A stretch of DNA of 64,000 nt from Pseudomonas sp. PDM05. GTDB taxonomy: Bacteria; Pseudomonadota; Gammaproteobacteria; Pseudomonadales; Pseudomonadaceae. Shown piece after piece: positions 15,468 to 24,458 of the stretch (within the stretch, counting starts at the first letter, position 1; each line of letters starts with the position of its first letter). The translations under genes were made by a program, and so were the position numbers. The DNA is taken from assembly GCF_014851685.1 (NCBI RefSeq), contig NZ_JACVAC010000010.1, forward strand, positions 124,001 to 188,000, given 5' to 3'. The notes beneath the pieces were generated by a model. The model did no database searches, was not told where the DNA came from, and saw only the letters and a list, made by a program, of their open reading frames with translations.

Positions 15468-17528
15468 TCAGAAATCCTTGCACAAGCGCAGGGCGTCATA
15501 GATCGCGGCGTGGGTATTGCGCTGCGCCACACAGTCACCGATGCGGAACAGCAAGTACCCATCGCCCGTCTCGCTCAGGCACGGTTGCGGTTTGATCGCG
15601 AACAGCGCTTCGACGTCGATCTGGCCCTTGTTGCGCGAGCCTTCCTTGAGGGCGTAGTAGATGGCTTCATCCGGACGCACGCCGTTCTCGACGACGACCT
15701 GATCGACCACCCGCTCCTCTTTGGCGCCGGTGTATTCGTTCTCCAGCACCGCCACCAGCTTGTCGCCCTCGCGGTAGACCTTTTCCAGCATCATGTCGCC
15801 GGTCATGATCACTTCCTTGGGGTACATGCTGCGGTAGTAGGTCGGGAACGACGTACCGCCGATGGCCACGCCTGGCTTGATGTCGTCGGTGACGATCTCG
15901 ACCTGGCTGCCTTTGTCCGCGAGGAAGTCCGCCACCGACATGCCGGTGAACTCGCAAATAGTGTCGTAGACCAGCACGTTCTTGCCCGGTGCAACCTTGC
16001 CGTCGAGCACGTCCCAGCTGCTGACCACCAGGCCTTCAGCCGCGCCCCAGTGTTCGTTCTGTTCCACGTTCGGATGGCCACCGACCGCCAGCACTACCAC
16101 GTCTGGACGCAGGTCCATGATGGTGTCGGCGTCGGCCGCGACGCCCAGGCGCAGGTCGACTTTCAAGCGCGCCAGCTCCAGCTGATACCAGCGGGTGATG
16201 CCGGCGATCTGGTCGCGTTGCGGGGCTTTCGACGCGGTGGTGATTTGCCCGCCGATGAATTCTTTCTTTTCCAGCAGGGTCACGTCGTGGCCACGTTCGG
16301 CCGCCACACGCGCGGCTTCCATCCCGGCAGGACCGGCACCGACCACCACGACCTTGCGTTTGACGCCGGTGGTTTTTTCGATGATGTGCGGCACGCCCAT
16401 GTATTCACGGGACGTCGCGGCGTTCTGGATGCACAGCACGTCCAGCCCCTGATACTGGCGGTCGATGCAGTAGTTGGCGCCCACACACTGCTTGATCTGG
16501 TCGATCTGGCCCATCTTGATCTTGGCGATCAAGTGCGGGTCGGCGATGTGTGCACGGGTCATGCCGACCATGTCCACATAACCGCCTTCCAGGATGCGTG
16601 TGGCCTGGTTCGGGTCCTTGATGTTCTGCGCGTGCAGCACCGGGACCTTCACCACTTCCTTGATCCCGGCCGCCAGGTGCAGGAACGGCTCCGGCGGGTA
16701 GCTCATGTTGGGGATCACGTTGGCCAGGGTGTTGTGGGTGTCGCAGCCCGAACCCACCACGCCGATGAAATCGAGCATGCCGGTGTCGTCGTAATACTTG
16801 GCGATCTGCTTCATGTCCTCGTGGGACAAGCCGTCCGGGTGGAACTCGTCACCGCACAGGCGCATGCCTACGCAGAAGTCGTCACCGACCTCGGCGCGCA
16901 CGGCCTTCAGCACTTCCAGGCCGAACTTCATGCGGCCTTCAAAGGTGCCGCCCCATTCGTCGGTACGCTTGTTGACGCGCGGGCTCCAGAACTGGTCGAT
17001 CATGTGCTGGTGCACGGCGGACAGTTCCACACCGTCCAGGCCACCGGCCTTGGCGCGGCGTGCGGCCTGGGCGTAGTTGCCGATCACGCGCCAGATTTCT
17101 TCCGGTTCGATGGTCTTGCAGGTGGCACGGTGCACCGGCTCACGTACGCCGGACGGCGACATCAGGGTCGGCCAGTTGAAGCCGTCCCAACGCGAGCGAC
17201 GGCCCATGTGGGTAATCTGGATCATGATCTTGGCGCCATGCTTGTGCATGGCGTCAGCCAGGTTCTGGAAGTGCGGGATGATACGGTCGGTGGACAGGTT
17301 CACCGAGCTCCACCATTCCTGGGGGCTGTCGATCGCCACCACGGAGGAGCCGCCGCAGATCGCCAGGCCGATACCGCCCTTGGCTTTCTCTTCGTAATAC
17401 TTCACATAGCGGTCGGTGGTCATCCCGCCGTCGGTGGCATACACCTCGGCGTGGGCGGTACTGAGCACGCGGTTGCGGATGGTCAGTTTGCCGATCTGGA
17501 TCGGCGCAAACATTGCTTCGAAAGCCAT
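15468..17528 (-). CDS. dgcA: Dimethylglycine demethylase DgcA, OYE/TMADH family
   Basis: A 686-residue flavoprotein that demethylates N,N-dimethylglycine to sarcosine. Residues 1-345 form an Old Yellow Enzyme-type FMN barrel (PIQIGKLTIRNRV, THMGRRSRW, VHQHMIDQFWSPRVNKRTDEWGG in two parts). Around 348-366 lies the region that holds the 4Fe-4S cluster in trimethylamine dehydrogenase, and from about 385 on there is an FAD/NAD-type domain (VVVVGAGPAGMEAARVAAERG). The cluster motif reads CVGANYC with Cys348, Cys354 and Cys366; the residue at 351, cysteine in trimethylamine dehydrogenase, is alanine. GAGGAC lies 6 bases before the ATG. Gene order matches P. aeruginosa dgcA. Confidence 0.9.
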   Translation of the reverse strand: MAFEAMFAPIQIGKLTIRNRVLSTAHAEVYATDGGMTTDRYVKYYEEKAKGGIGLAICGGSSVVAIDSPQEWWSSVNLSTDRIIPHFQNLADAMHKHGAKIMIQITHMGRRSRWDGFNWPTLMSPSGVREPVHRATCKTIEPEEIWRVIGNYAQAARRAKAGGLDGVELSAVHQHMIDQFWSPRVNKRTDEWGGTFEGRMKFGLEVLKAVRAEVGDDFCVGMRLCGDEFHPDGLSHEDMKQIAKYYDDTGMLDFIGVVGSGCDTHNTLANVIPNMSYPPEPFLHLAAGIKEVVKVPVLHAQNIKDPNQATRILEGGYVDMVGMTRAHIADPHLIAKIKMGQIDQIKQCVGANYCIDRQYQGLDVLCIQNAATSREYMGVPHIIEKTTGVKRKVVVVGAGPAGMEAARVAAERGHDVTLLEKKEFIGGQITTASKAPQRDQIAGITRWYQLELARLKVDLRLGVAADADTIMDLRPDVVVLAVGGHPNVEQNEHWGAAEGLVVSSWDVLDGKVAPGKNVLVYDTICEFTGMSVADFLADKGSQVEIVTDDIKPGVAIGGTSFPTYYRSMYPKEVIMTGDMMLEKVYREGDKLVAVLENEYTGAKEERVVDQVVVENGVRPDEAIYYALKEGSRNKGQIDVEALFAIKPQPCLSETGDGYLLFRIGDCVAQRNTHAAIYDALRLCKDF

Positions 17529-17543
17529 GGCACGGTCCTCGGC

Positions 17544-18074
17544 TTACAACGGCTTGACGGTGAACAAGCCATCATCGTGGCCCTCTTCGGAGCCTCCGTA
17601 GACTTGTTCGGCGACGGTGCGGATCTTGCTGCCACGCGCTTGCAGGATCTGGTCCATGGCACCGGCAAACCAGCCGGTGAACATGTAGTCGACTTTGCGC
17701 CCGACCTTGCCGTACACGTAGACGAAGGCCGAGTGTTCCAGCTTGACGCTGGCGGTGCCTTTGTCGAGGTCGATGTCCTGGATCTTGAACAGGCCCCAGC
17801 CGCGTTGCGACAGGCGCTTCATGTAGTGCTCGAACACCGCGACGCCTTCCAGGCCGTGGCATTCGGCTTCTTTTTCACACCAGTGCCAGGCGGATTTGTA
17901 GCCGGCTTTGTAGAGGATCTCGGCGTAGGCCTCGGCGCCCAGCACTTCTTCGATACCGATGTGGTTGTTGACGAAGAAATGGCGCGGCACGTACAGCATT
18001 GGCAGGGCGTCGGAGGTCCAGACACCGGTCTCGCTGTCGACTTCGATTGGCAATTGCGGGGCGATCTTGGCCAT
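17544..18074 (-). CDS. DUF5943 family protein of the dgc operon, function unknown
   Basis: A 176-residue soluble protein that I recognise as the conserved partner found next to dgcA in pseudomonads (PA5397-like, DUF5943). No signal peptide or membrane segment. It has an aromatic, His-rich N-terminal half (PRHFFVNNHIGIEEVLG, SAWHWCEKEAECHG) and a V4R-like C-terminal pattern (VYGKVGRKVDYMFTGWFAGA). The gap to dgcA is 15 bases, so it is almost surely cotranscribed. A ligand-binding or assembly role is possible; nothing in the sequence shows catalysis. Confidence 0.7.
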   Translation of the reverse strand: MAKIAPQLPIEVDSETGVWTSDALPMLYVPRHFFVNNHIGIEEVLGAEAYAEILYKAGYKSAWHWCEKEAECHGLEGVAVFEHYMKRLSQRGWGLFKIQDIDLDKGTASVKLEHSAFVYVYGKVGRKVDYMFTGWFAGAMDQILQARGSKIRTVAEQVYGGSEEGHDDGLFTVKPL

Positions 18075-18152
18075 GGAAACTTAACTCCAGAAAAATTCTT
18101 GTTAATGCCCCCGGGCGCGGACGGCCGGGGGAGAAGATGTGTTGGCGGTGGC

Positions 18153-19130
18153 TTATTCGCCCCAGACGTCCTTGAGGACGTTGACCCAGTTTTCGCCCAT
18201 GATCTTGCGGACCACGCGCTCGGGGTGGCCGCGCTTGAGCAGGGTTTCGGTGAGGTTGGGGAACTCGCCCACGGTGCGGATGCCCAGCGGGTTGATGATC
18301 TTGCCGAAGCTGGTCAGGCGGCGGGCGTAGCCCTTGTCATGGGTCAGCATTTCAAAGAAATCCTGGCCATGGCCCTGGGTGAAGTCGGTGCCGATGCCGA
18401 TGGCGTCTTCGCCGACGATGTTCATGGTGTATTCGATGGCTTCGGCGTAGTCGTCGATGGTCGAATCGATGCCCTTGGCCAGGAACGGCGCAAACATGGT
18501 CACGCCGACAAACCCGCCGTGGTCGGCAATGAACTTGAGTTCTTCATCGGACTTGTTGCGCGGGTGCTCTTTGAGCCCGGACGGCAGGCAGTGGGAGTAG
18601 CACACCGGTTTTTTCGATTCGAGGATGACTTCTTCGCTGGTCTTGGAGCCGACGTGGGACAGGTCGCACATGATGCCGACACGGTTCATCTCGGCGACGA
18701 TCTCACGACCAAAACCCGACAGGCCGCCATCACGCTCGTAGCAGCCGGTGCCGACGAGGTTCTGGGTGTTGTAACACATCTGCACCACGCCAACGCCGAG
18801 CTGCTTGAAGATCTCGACGTAGCCGAGCTGGTCTTCAAACGCGTGGGCATTCTGGAAGCCGAAGATAATGCCGGTCTTGCCCTGCTCCTTGGCGCGGCGG
18901 ATGTCGGCGGTGGTTTTCACCGGGATCACCAGGTCGCTGTTTTCACGGATCAGGGTCTGGCTGGCCACGATGTTATTGATGGTGGCCTGGAACCCTTCCC
19001 ACACCGACACGGTGCAGTTGGCGGCGGTGAGGCCGCCTTTGCGCATGTCCTCGAACAGGTCGCGGTTCCACTTGGCAATAATCAGCCCGTCGATAACGAT
19101 GCTGTCGGCGTGCAATTCGGCTGGGCTCAT
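18153..19130 (-). CDS. Membrane dipeptidase family (M19) protein, dgc operon
   Basis: A 325-residue member of the renal/membrane dipeptidase family, an amidohydrolase-type zinc enzyme. Visible elements are IVIDGLIIAKWNRD at the start (the usual HxD of the first strand is replaced, see findings), FGFQNAHAFED, MCDLSHVGSKTSEEVI and YSHCLPSGLKEHPRNKSDEE, then DYAEAIEYTMNIVGEDAIGI and GTDFTQGHGQ. I chose ATG 19130 with AAGGGGA 7 bases upstream. It is the first gene of the dimethylglycine operon. The true substrate is unknown; a peptide or N-methylated amino acid derivative is plausible. Confidence 0.8.
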   Translation of the reverse strand: MSPAELHADSIVIDGLIIAKWNRDLFEDMRKGGLTAANCTVSVWEGFQATINNIVASQTLIRENSDLVIPVKTTADIRRAKEQGKTGIIFGFQNAHAFEDQLGYVEIFKQLGVGVVQMCYNTQNLVGTGCYERDGGLSGFGREIVAEMNRVGIMCDLSHVGSKTSEEVILESKKPVCYSHCLPSGLKEHPRNKSDEELKFIADHGGFVGVTMFAPFLAKGIDSTIDDYAEAIEYTMNIVGEDAIGIGTDFTQGHGQDFFEMLTHDKGYARRLTSFGKIINPLGIRTVGEFPNLTETLLKRGHPERVVRKIMGENWVNVLKDVWGE

Positions 19131-19349
19131 CAGGCGTCCCCTTATTGGCGATTCATGCGCCGAATCGTCTGCCGGCGCTTTGGGGCCAGCATATGCCCAG
19201 GGGCCGACAGAGCCGGGTGCAAAAACGACAGGGGAATTGCCGAAAGCGTCAATCCACGACAAAGGCTAAGAACAGAGGCCTGACTGGCGACTGTTCTTTG
19301 TCCTACTCTTGGGCCAGAATTCCCGCATCACCTGATATGAGACGGCGCA

Positions 19350-19751
19350 ATGAAATCGATCTTCCTGGCTTTGGCACTCATCGCAACCGGCGTCCACGCG
19401 GCCGAAGACACCGACAGCACGCCGTGCGATGGCATCGAAAACGACAAACAAACCCTGGAATGCGCTACCTACAACAAAACCACCGCCGAGCAACTGCTCA
19501 AGGATAACTACCAGGGCCTGCTGGAACGCATGGCGGCGACCTACGGCAGCGACAAAACCAAGCTGGCAGACATTACCGCTCGTCTGAAGGATGCCCAGCA
19601 GAAGTGGGAAAAACTGCGAGATGCCGATTGCGCCGTGGACACCTTCCCGGCGGTAACGGGCACCAAGGCCTATGCGATTGCAGTGAATGACTGCCTGGCG
19701 CGCATGAGTGACGAGCGGTCGGAGTTTTTGGAGTCGATTGGCCAGGAATAA
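19350..19751 (+). CDS. Small secreted DUF1311/LprI-like protein
   Basis: A 133-residue protein with a signal peptide (ALIATGVHAA, cut near 18-19) and four cysteines in the mature part (CDGIEND, LECATY, DADCAVDTF, VNDCLARMSDER). The pattern of paired cysteines, the long middle helix (ARLKDAQQKWEKLRDADC) and the ending C-x-x-R-M-x-x-ER fit the DUF1311/LprI family, some members of which inhibit lysozyme. Divergent from the dgc operon. Binding site is weak. Confidence 0.6.
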   Translation: MKSIFLALALIATGVHAAEDTDSTPCDGIENDKQTLECATYNKTTAEQLLKDNYQGLLERMAATYGSDKTKLADITARLKDAQQKWEKLRDADCAVDTFPAVTGTKAYAIAVNDCLARMSDERSEFLESIGQE

Positions 19752-19792
19752 GCGACAATCCCCGGCACTTTCCGTTTGAAACAAGGCTATTC

Positions 19793-20209
19793 ATGAAGAC
19801 TTGCGGCATCGAAATCAAAGGCAGCGAAGCCATCATCGCCGTCGCCTCCCTGGACAACCAAGTGCTGAGCCACGTCGCCCTGGCCACCAAGAAGATCGCC
19901 CTGGAAGACGACGACGAAGCCGCCAACGTCAAAGCCTTCGCCGCGCAAGTGAAGGCGTTTGTGCAGGCCAACGGCGTCGAGCGCATCGCGATCAAGAAGC
20001 GCAGCAAGAAGGGTGAATTTGCCGGTGGGCCGACCACGTTCAAGATTGAAGGGGTGTTTCAGTTGCTCGACGGTGTGGAGGTGACGTTGTTGTCGCCGCA
20101 GACCATCAATGCGCAGAACAAGAAGCACAATTTTGATCTGCCCGCGACGCTCAACAAGTACCAGCACGAAGCCTACAAAGCCGCCTGCTCGGCCCTGCTG
20201 AAGAAATAA
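19793..20209 (+). CDS. DUF3010 family protein
   Basis: A 138-residue cytoplasmic protein that I recognise as DUF3010. It opens with KTCGIEIKGSEAIIAVAS, a beta-strand pair like RNase H-fold proteins, and contains IAIKKRSKKGEFAGGPTTFK. No known biochemical role. It ends convergent with cdhR; the 99-base gap between them is AT-rich and shows only an imperfect dyad (GGCGGCAAC ... GTCGCC). Confidence 0.75.
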   Translation: MKTCGIEIKGSEAIIAVASLDNQVLSHVALATKKIALEDDDEAANVKAFAAQVKAFVQANGVERIAIKKRSKKGEFAGGPTTFKIEGVFQLLDGVEVTLLSPQTINAQNKKHNFDLPATLNKYQHEAYKAACSALLKK

Positions 20210-20308
20210 GCCACACTGATACTCGGTGCAGCTCTGAAATTGAGTTTTATACCCAATGATGGCGGCAACTATAATTTATAGTCGCCACTGTAATTGGCTA
20301 AAAAATGA

Positions 20309-21253
20309 TCAAACCACCTCCCGTCGCCGATCCTCCCGTGGGCACTTGGCAAACCGCGCCCGATAGCTACGGGTGAAATACGACGGCGACTCAAACCCGC
20401 ACGCAATACTCACTTCCAGCACGCTCATGTCGCTCTGGCGCAGCAGTTGCCGGGCCTTTTCCAGGCGCAGGCCGAGGTAGAAATTGCTCGGGGTGTCATT
20501 GAGGTGCAAACGAAACAGGCGCTCCAGCTGGCGCCGAGTGACCTTGATCGCCTCGGCCAGGGCCAATGTGCTCAGCGGTGGCTCGGTGTGCTGTTCCATC
20601 TCGCCGATCACTTGCACCAGTTTCTTGTTGTTGATGCCGTAGCGCGTGGCGATTTGCATGCGCTGGTGGTCTTTGCGTGGGCGGATGCGGCCCAGCACGA
20701 ATTGCTCGGAAACCTGGATCGCCAGGTCGGGGCCATGGGCCTGGGCAATCAGGTCGAGCATCAGGTCGATGGACGCGGTGCCGCCGGCGCAGGTGATGCG
20801 ACGACGGTCGATCTCGAACAGCTCCTGGGTCACGGTCAGGTGCGGATACGATTCCTTGAAAGCGTCGATGGCTTCCCAGTGCAGGGTCAGGCGGTGCCCA
20901 TCGAGCAGGCCCGCCTCAGCCAGCACACAAGCGCCGGTGTCGATGGCGCCGAGGGTTACGCCCTCGTGGTCGAGACGGCGCAACCAGTGCTCCAGCGCGG
21001 GCGTGGCGAACTGCAAAGGTTCGAAGCCAGCGACAACCAATAATGTCGCGCCTTTCTTCAGCGGCTCGAGCGCCGCGTCGGCGTTGACCGACATGCCATT
21101 GCTCGCCAACACCGCGCCGCCGTCGGCGCTCAGCACGTGCCAGCGGTACAGCTCGCCACGAAAGCGATTGGCCACCCGCAGCGGTTCCAGCGCGGAGATA
21201 AAGCCGATGGCCGAGAAGCCCGGCATCAGCAAAAAATAGACATCCTGGGACAT
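20309..21253 (-). CDS. cdhR: Carnitine-responsive GlxA/AraC-type activator CdhR
   Basis: A 314-residue regulator with an N-terminal DJ-1/PfpI-like amidotransferase-fold domain (MSQDVYFLLMPGFSAIGFI ... GAIDTGACVLAEAGLLDG) and a C-terminal AraC-type pair of helix-turn-helices (LALAEAIKVTRRQLERLF; MSVLEVSIACGFESPSYFTR). It is divergent from caiX-cdhCAB, exactly as cdhR (PA5389) is in P. aeruginosa, where it activates carnitine catabolism. I chose ATG 21253; 21 extra upstream codons are open but lack a good start context. Confidence 0.85.
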   Translation of the reverse strand: MSQDVYFLLMPGFSAIGFISALEPLRVANRFRGELYRWHVLSADGGAVLASNGMSVNADAALEPLKKGATLLVVAGFEPLQFATPALEHWLRRLDHEGVTLGAIDTGACVLAEAGLLDGHRLTLHWEAIDAFKESYPHLTVTQELFEIDRRRITCAGGTASIDLMLDLIAQAHGPDLAIQVSEQFVLGRIRPRKDHQRMQIATRYGINNKKLVQVIGEMEQHTEPPLSTLALAEAIKVTRRQLERLFRLHLNDTPSNFYLGLRLEKARQLLRQSDMSVLEVSIACGFESPSYFTRSYRARFAKCPREDRRREVV

Positions 21254-21446
21254 GGTGGCGCTCTCGTCGGACGGCCAGCGTGGCACTGTGATACTCCCGT
21301 TCGCGGGTGGTTTCAAGGGGGCAGGTCGCTGCAGTGCAAGAGTCGGTCGCCGCCGTGCGTTTTACCGCCGCGCAAGCTGCGTACCTTGGCTGCACGGTGC
21401 ACAAAGACACCGGCCCCCACAATAACGACCTGCCGAGGGAACCACC

Positions 21447-22379
21447 ATGAAACGACTGATGCTCGCACTCAGCGCCTGCGCACTCTTGAGTACCAACGCG
21501 ATGGCGGCCGACGCGGCGTCCTGCCAGAACGTGCGCATGGGCGTGGTGAACTGGACCGACGTCATCGCCACCAGCGCCATGACCCAAGTGTTGCTCGACG
21601 GCCTCGGCTACAAGACCAAACAGACCAGCGCCTCCCAGCAAATCATCTTCGCCGGCATCCGCGACCAGCGCCTGGACCTGTTCCTCGGCTACTGGAACCC
21701 GCTGATGACCCAGACCATCACGCCGTTCGTCGACGCCAAGCAAGTCAAGGTCCTCGACAAGCCGAGCCTGGAAGATGCGCGTGCCACCCTCGCCGTGCCG
21801 ACTTACCTGGCGGACAAGGGCCTGAAAACCTTCGCCGACATCGCCAGGTTCGAGAAAGAACTGGGCGGCAAGATCTACGGCATTGAGCCAGGCTCGGGCG
21901 CCAATACCCAGATCAAGGCAATGATCGCCAAGAACCAGTTCGGCCTGGGCAAGTTCCAGCTGGTCGAATCCAGCGAGGCCGGCATGCTCGCCGCCGTCGA
22001 CCGTGCGGTGCGCCGCAAGGAAGCCGTGGTGTTCTTCGGCTGGGCGCCGCACCCCATGAACGTCAACGTCGCCATGACCTACCTCACCGGCAGCGACGAC
22101 GCCCTGGGCCCGAACGAAGGCATGGCCACGGTATGGACCGTCACCGCGCCAACCTACGCCGAACAGTGCCCCAACGTGCACAAGTTGCTGACCAACCTGA
22201 CCTTCACCGCTGCCGACGAGAGCCGGATGATGCAGCCCCTGCTGGATCACAAGGACGCCATCGAGTCCGCCAGGCAGTGGCTCAAGGATCACCCCCAGGA
22301 CCAGGCGCGCTGGCTCGAAGGCGTGACCACCTTCGACGGCAAGCCGGCTGCGGCCAACCTGCAACTGTCCAGCAAATAA
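21447..22379 (+). CDS. caiX: Carnitine-binding periplasmic protein CaiX
   Basis: A 310-residue substrate-binding protein of the OpuAC/ProX type. Signal peptide ends at Ala20 (STNAMA). Aromatic residues for a quaternary-ammonium cage are visible in VVNWTDV, LGYWNPLM and GWAPHPMN. There is no permease or ATPase gene beside it; in P. aeruginosa CaiX uses the CbcWV core, which is encoded here at 30079-32099. GAGGGAACC precedes the start. First gene of the carnitine operon. Confidence 0.88.
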   Translation: MKRLMLALSACALLSTNAMAADAASCQNVRMGVVNWTDVIATSAMTQVLLDGLGYKTKQTSASQQIIFAGIRDQRLDLFLGYWNPLMTQTITPFVDAKQVKVLDKPSLEDARATLAVPTYLADKGLKTFADIARFEKELGGKIYGIEPGSGANTQIKAMIAKNQFGLGKFQLVESSEAGMLAAVDRAVRRKEAVVFFGWAPHPMNVNVAMTYLTGSDDALGPNEGMATVWTVTAPTYAEQCPNVHKLLTNLTFTAADESRMMQPLLDHKDAIESARQWLKDHPQDQARWLEGVTTFDGKPAAANLQLSSK

Positions 22380-22452
22380 GCCATTTCCAACCACCGTTTC
22401 GCGGTCACTCCCGACCGCGAACGGCATCACCACGCCTGTAAGGAACCGCCTC

Positions 22453-23340
22453 ATGAACCACGACGTCATCATCACCTGCGCACTCACCGGTGCTGGCGAC
22501 ACGACCAGCCGCAGCCCCCACGTGCCGGTCACTCCCAAACAGATCGCCGCCGCCGCCGTGGAAGCCGCCAAGGCCGGCGCCACCGTTGTGCACTGCCATG
22601 TGCGCGACCCCGAGACCGGCAAGTTCAGCCGCGACGTCGCCTTGTACCGCGAAGTGATGGAGCGCATCCGCGAGGCTGACATCGACATCATCGTCAACCT
22701 CACCGCCGGCATGGGCGGCGACCTGGAGATCGGGGCGGGCGAGAACCCGATGGCGTTCGGCCCCAATACCGACCTGGTCGGCCCGTTGACCCGCCTGGCG
22801 CATGTGGAGGAACTGCTGCCGGAAATCTGCACCCTGGACTGCGGCACGCTGAACTTTGGGGATGGCGACACCATTTACGTATCCACCCCGGCGCAACTGC
22901 GCGCAGGCGCCAAGCGTATCCAGGAGCTGGGGGTCAAGGCCGAGCTGGAGATTTTCGACACCGGCCACCTGTGGTTCGCCAAGCAGATGATCAAGGAAGG
23001 CCTGCTCGACAACCCGTTGTTCCAACTGTGCCTGGGCATCCCGTGGGGCGCACCGGCCGACACCACCACCATGAAAGCCATGGTCGACAACCTGCCCGCC
23101 GACGCCGTGTGGGCCGGCTTCGGCATCGGCCGCATGCAAATGCCGATGGCGGCGCAAGCGGTGCTGCTGGGCGGCAATGTGCGGGTGGGGTTGGAAGACA
23201 ACCTGTGGCTGGACAAGGGCGTGCTCGCCACTAACGGCCAGTTGGTGGAGCGGGCGAGTGAAATTCTCAGCCGGCTTGGTGCACGGGTTCTGACGCCGGC
23301 GGAAGGTCGCGTGAAGATGGGCCTGACCCGACGCGGCTAA
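22453..23340 (+). CDS. cdhC: 3-dehydrocarnitine cleavage enzyme CdhC (BKACE family)
   Basis: A 295-residue beta-keto acid cleavage enzyme (formerly DUF849). Zinc ligands appear in VVHCHVRDPETG, and the family motifs IIVNLTAGMGG, LDCGTLNFGD and PWGAPADTTTM are present. It condenses 3-dehydrocarnitine with acetyl-CoA to give acetoacetate and betainyl-CoA. Lies 73 bases after caiX and before cdhA, as in P. aeruginosa. Confidence 0.87.
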   Translation: MNHDVIITCALTGAGDTTSRSPHVPVTPKQIAAAAVEAAKAGATVVHCHVRDPETGKFSRDVALYREVMERIREADIDIIVNLTAGMGGDLEIGAGENPMAFGPNTDLVGPLTRLAHVEELLPEICTLDCGTLNFGDGDTIYVSTPAQLRAGAKRIQELGVKAELEIFDTGHLWFAKQMIKEGLLDNPLFQLCLGIPWGAPADTTTMKAMVDNLPADAVWAGFGIGRMQMPMAAQAVLLGGNVRVGLEDNLWLDKGVLATNGQLVERASEILSRLGARVLTPAEGRVKMGLTRRG

Positions 23341-23366
23341 CCCCCTGCCCGAAACCGAATCAAAAA

Positions 23367-23455
23367 TGTGGGAGCGGGCTTGCTCGCGAATGCGGTGGCT
23401 CAGTACCGGATAGAGCGACTGACACTGCGCATTCGCGAGCAAGCCCGCTCCTACA
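23367..23455. repeat. REP doublet between cdhC and cdhA
   Basis: Inverted pair of the CGGGCTTGCTCGCGAA type, TGTGGG ends outward; the right end reads GCTCCTACA instead of GCTCCCACA. Confidence 0.9.
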
Positions 23456-23487
23456 ATGGATCACCGAACTCTTCAGGAATGTCGCCA

Positions 23488-24453
23488 ATGAGCTTTATCA
23501 CCGAAATCAAAACCTTCGCCGCCCTGGGCAGCGGTGTCATCGGCAGCGGCTGGGTGTCCCGCGCCCTCGCCCATGGCCTGGATGTGGTCGCCTGGGACCC
23601 CGCGCCCGGCGCTGAAGCCGCCCTGCGCAAACGCGTCGCCAACGCCTGGGGTGCCCTGGAGAAACAAGGCCTGGCACCCGGTGCATCACAGGATCGCCTG
23701 CGCTTTGTCGACACCATCGAAGCCTGCGTAAAAGACGCCGATTTCATCCAGGAGAGCGCCCCCGAACGCCTGGAGTTGAAGCTCGAATTGCACAGCAAGA
23801 TCAGCGCCGCCGCCAAGCCCAATGCGCTGATCGGTTCGAGCACGTCCGGTCTGTTGCCGAGTGAGTTCTACGAGAGCGCCACACACCCGCAACGCTGCGT
23901 GGTCGGCCATCCGTTCAACCCGGTGTATCTGCTGCCGCTGGTGGAAGTGGTCGGTGGCAAAAACACCGCGCCGCAAGCGATCCAGGCCGCGATCAAGGTG
24001 TATGAATCCCTCGGCATGCGCCCGTTGCATGTGCGCAAGGAAGTCCCTGGTTTTATTGCCGACCGCCTGCTTGAAGCGCTCTGGCGTGAGGCGCTGCACC
24101 TGGTCAACGACGGCGTGGCGACCACTGGCGAGATCGACGATGCGATCCGTTTTGGCGCGGGGCTGCGTTGGTCGTTCATGGGCACGTTCCTCACCTACAC
24201 CCTCGCGGGTGGCGACGCCGGCATGCGGCATTTCATGGCGCAGTTCGGACCGGCGCTGCAGCTGCCGTGGACCTACCTGCCGGCACCGGAGCTGACCGAC
24301 AAGTTGATCGACGATGTGGTGGAGGGCACCCGCGATCAGTTGGGCACACACAGCATTTCGGCGCTGGAGCGCTATCGTGATGATTGCCTGTTGGCGGTGC
24401 TGGAAGCGGTAAAAACCACCAAGGCCAAACACGGCATGAGCTTCGCTGAATAA
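23488..24453 (+). CDS. cdhA: L-carnitine dehydrogenase CdhA
   Basis: A 321-residue NAD-dependent dehydrogenase of the 3-hydroxyacyl-CoA dehydrogenase family that oxidises L-carnitine to 3-dehydrocarnitine. The Rossmann motif reads ALGSGVIGSGWVSRAL near the N-terminus; VGHPFNPVYLLPLVEV carries the catalytic histidine region and NDGVATTGEIDDAIRFG the dimer domain. I chose ATG 23488, 9 bases after AGGA; the length then equals the P. aeruginosa enzyme. An ATG 9 bases earlier directly abuts the AGGA. Confidence 0.9.
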   Translation: MSFITEIKTFAALGSGVIGSGWVSRALAHGLDVVAWDPAPGAEAALRKRVANAWGALEKQGLAPGASQDRLRFVDTIEACVKDADFIQESAPERLELKLELHSKISAAAKPNALIGSSTSGLLPSEFYESATHPQRCVVGHPFNPVYLLPLVEVVGGKNTAPQAIQAAIKVYESLGMRPLHVRKEVPGFIADRLLEALWREALHLVNDGVATTGEIDDAIRFGAGLRWSFMGTFLTYTLAGGDAGMRHFMAQFGPALQLPWTYLPAPELTDKLIDDVVEGTRDQLGTHSISALERYRDDCLLAVLEAVKTTKAKHGMSFAE

Positions 24454-24458
24454 CCCCC

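Noticed and set aside
15510..19283. A 1257-codon open frame on the plus strand across dgcA, the DUF5943 gene and the dipeptidase gene
   Set aside because: It runs antisense to three well-supported genes, and its product has the His/Val/Asp-rich make-up typical of reverse-complement shadows in GC-rich DNA. No domain is seen.
20250..20290. Terminator between DUF3010 and cdhR genes
   Set aside because: The dyad GGCGGCAACTATAA/TTATAGTCGCC needs a 3-base bulge and has no T-run; too weak to call.
20916..22874. A 652-codon open frame on the minus strand across caiX and cdhC
   Set aside because: It is antisense to caiX and cdhC and joins into part of cdhR in another frame; low-complexity shadow product.
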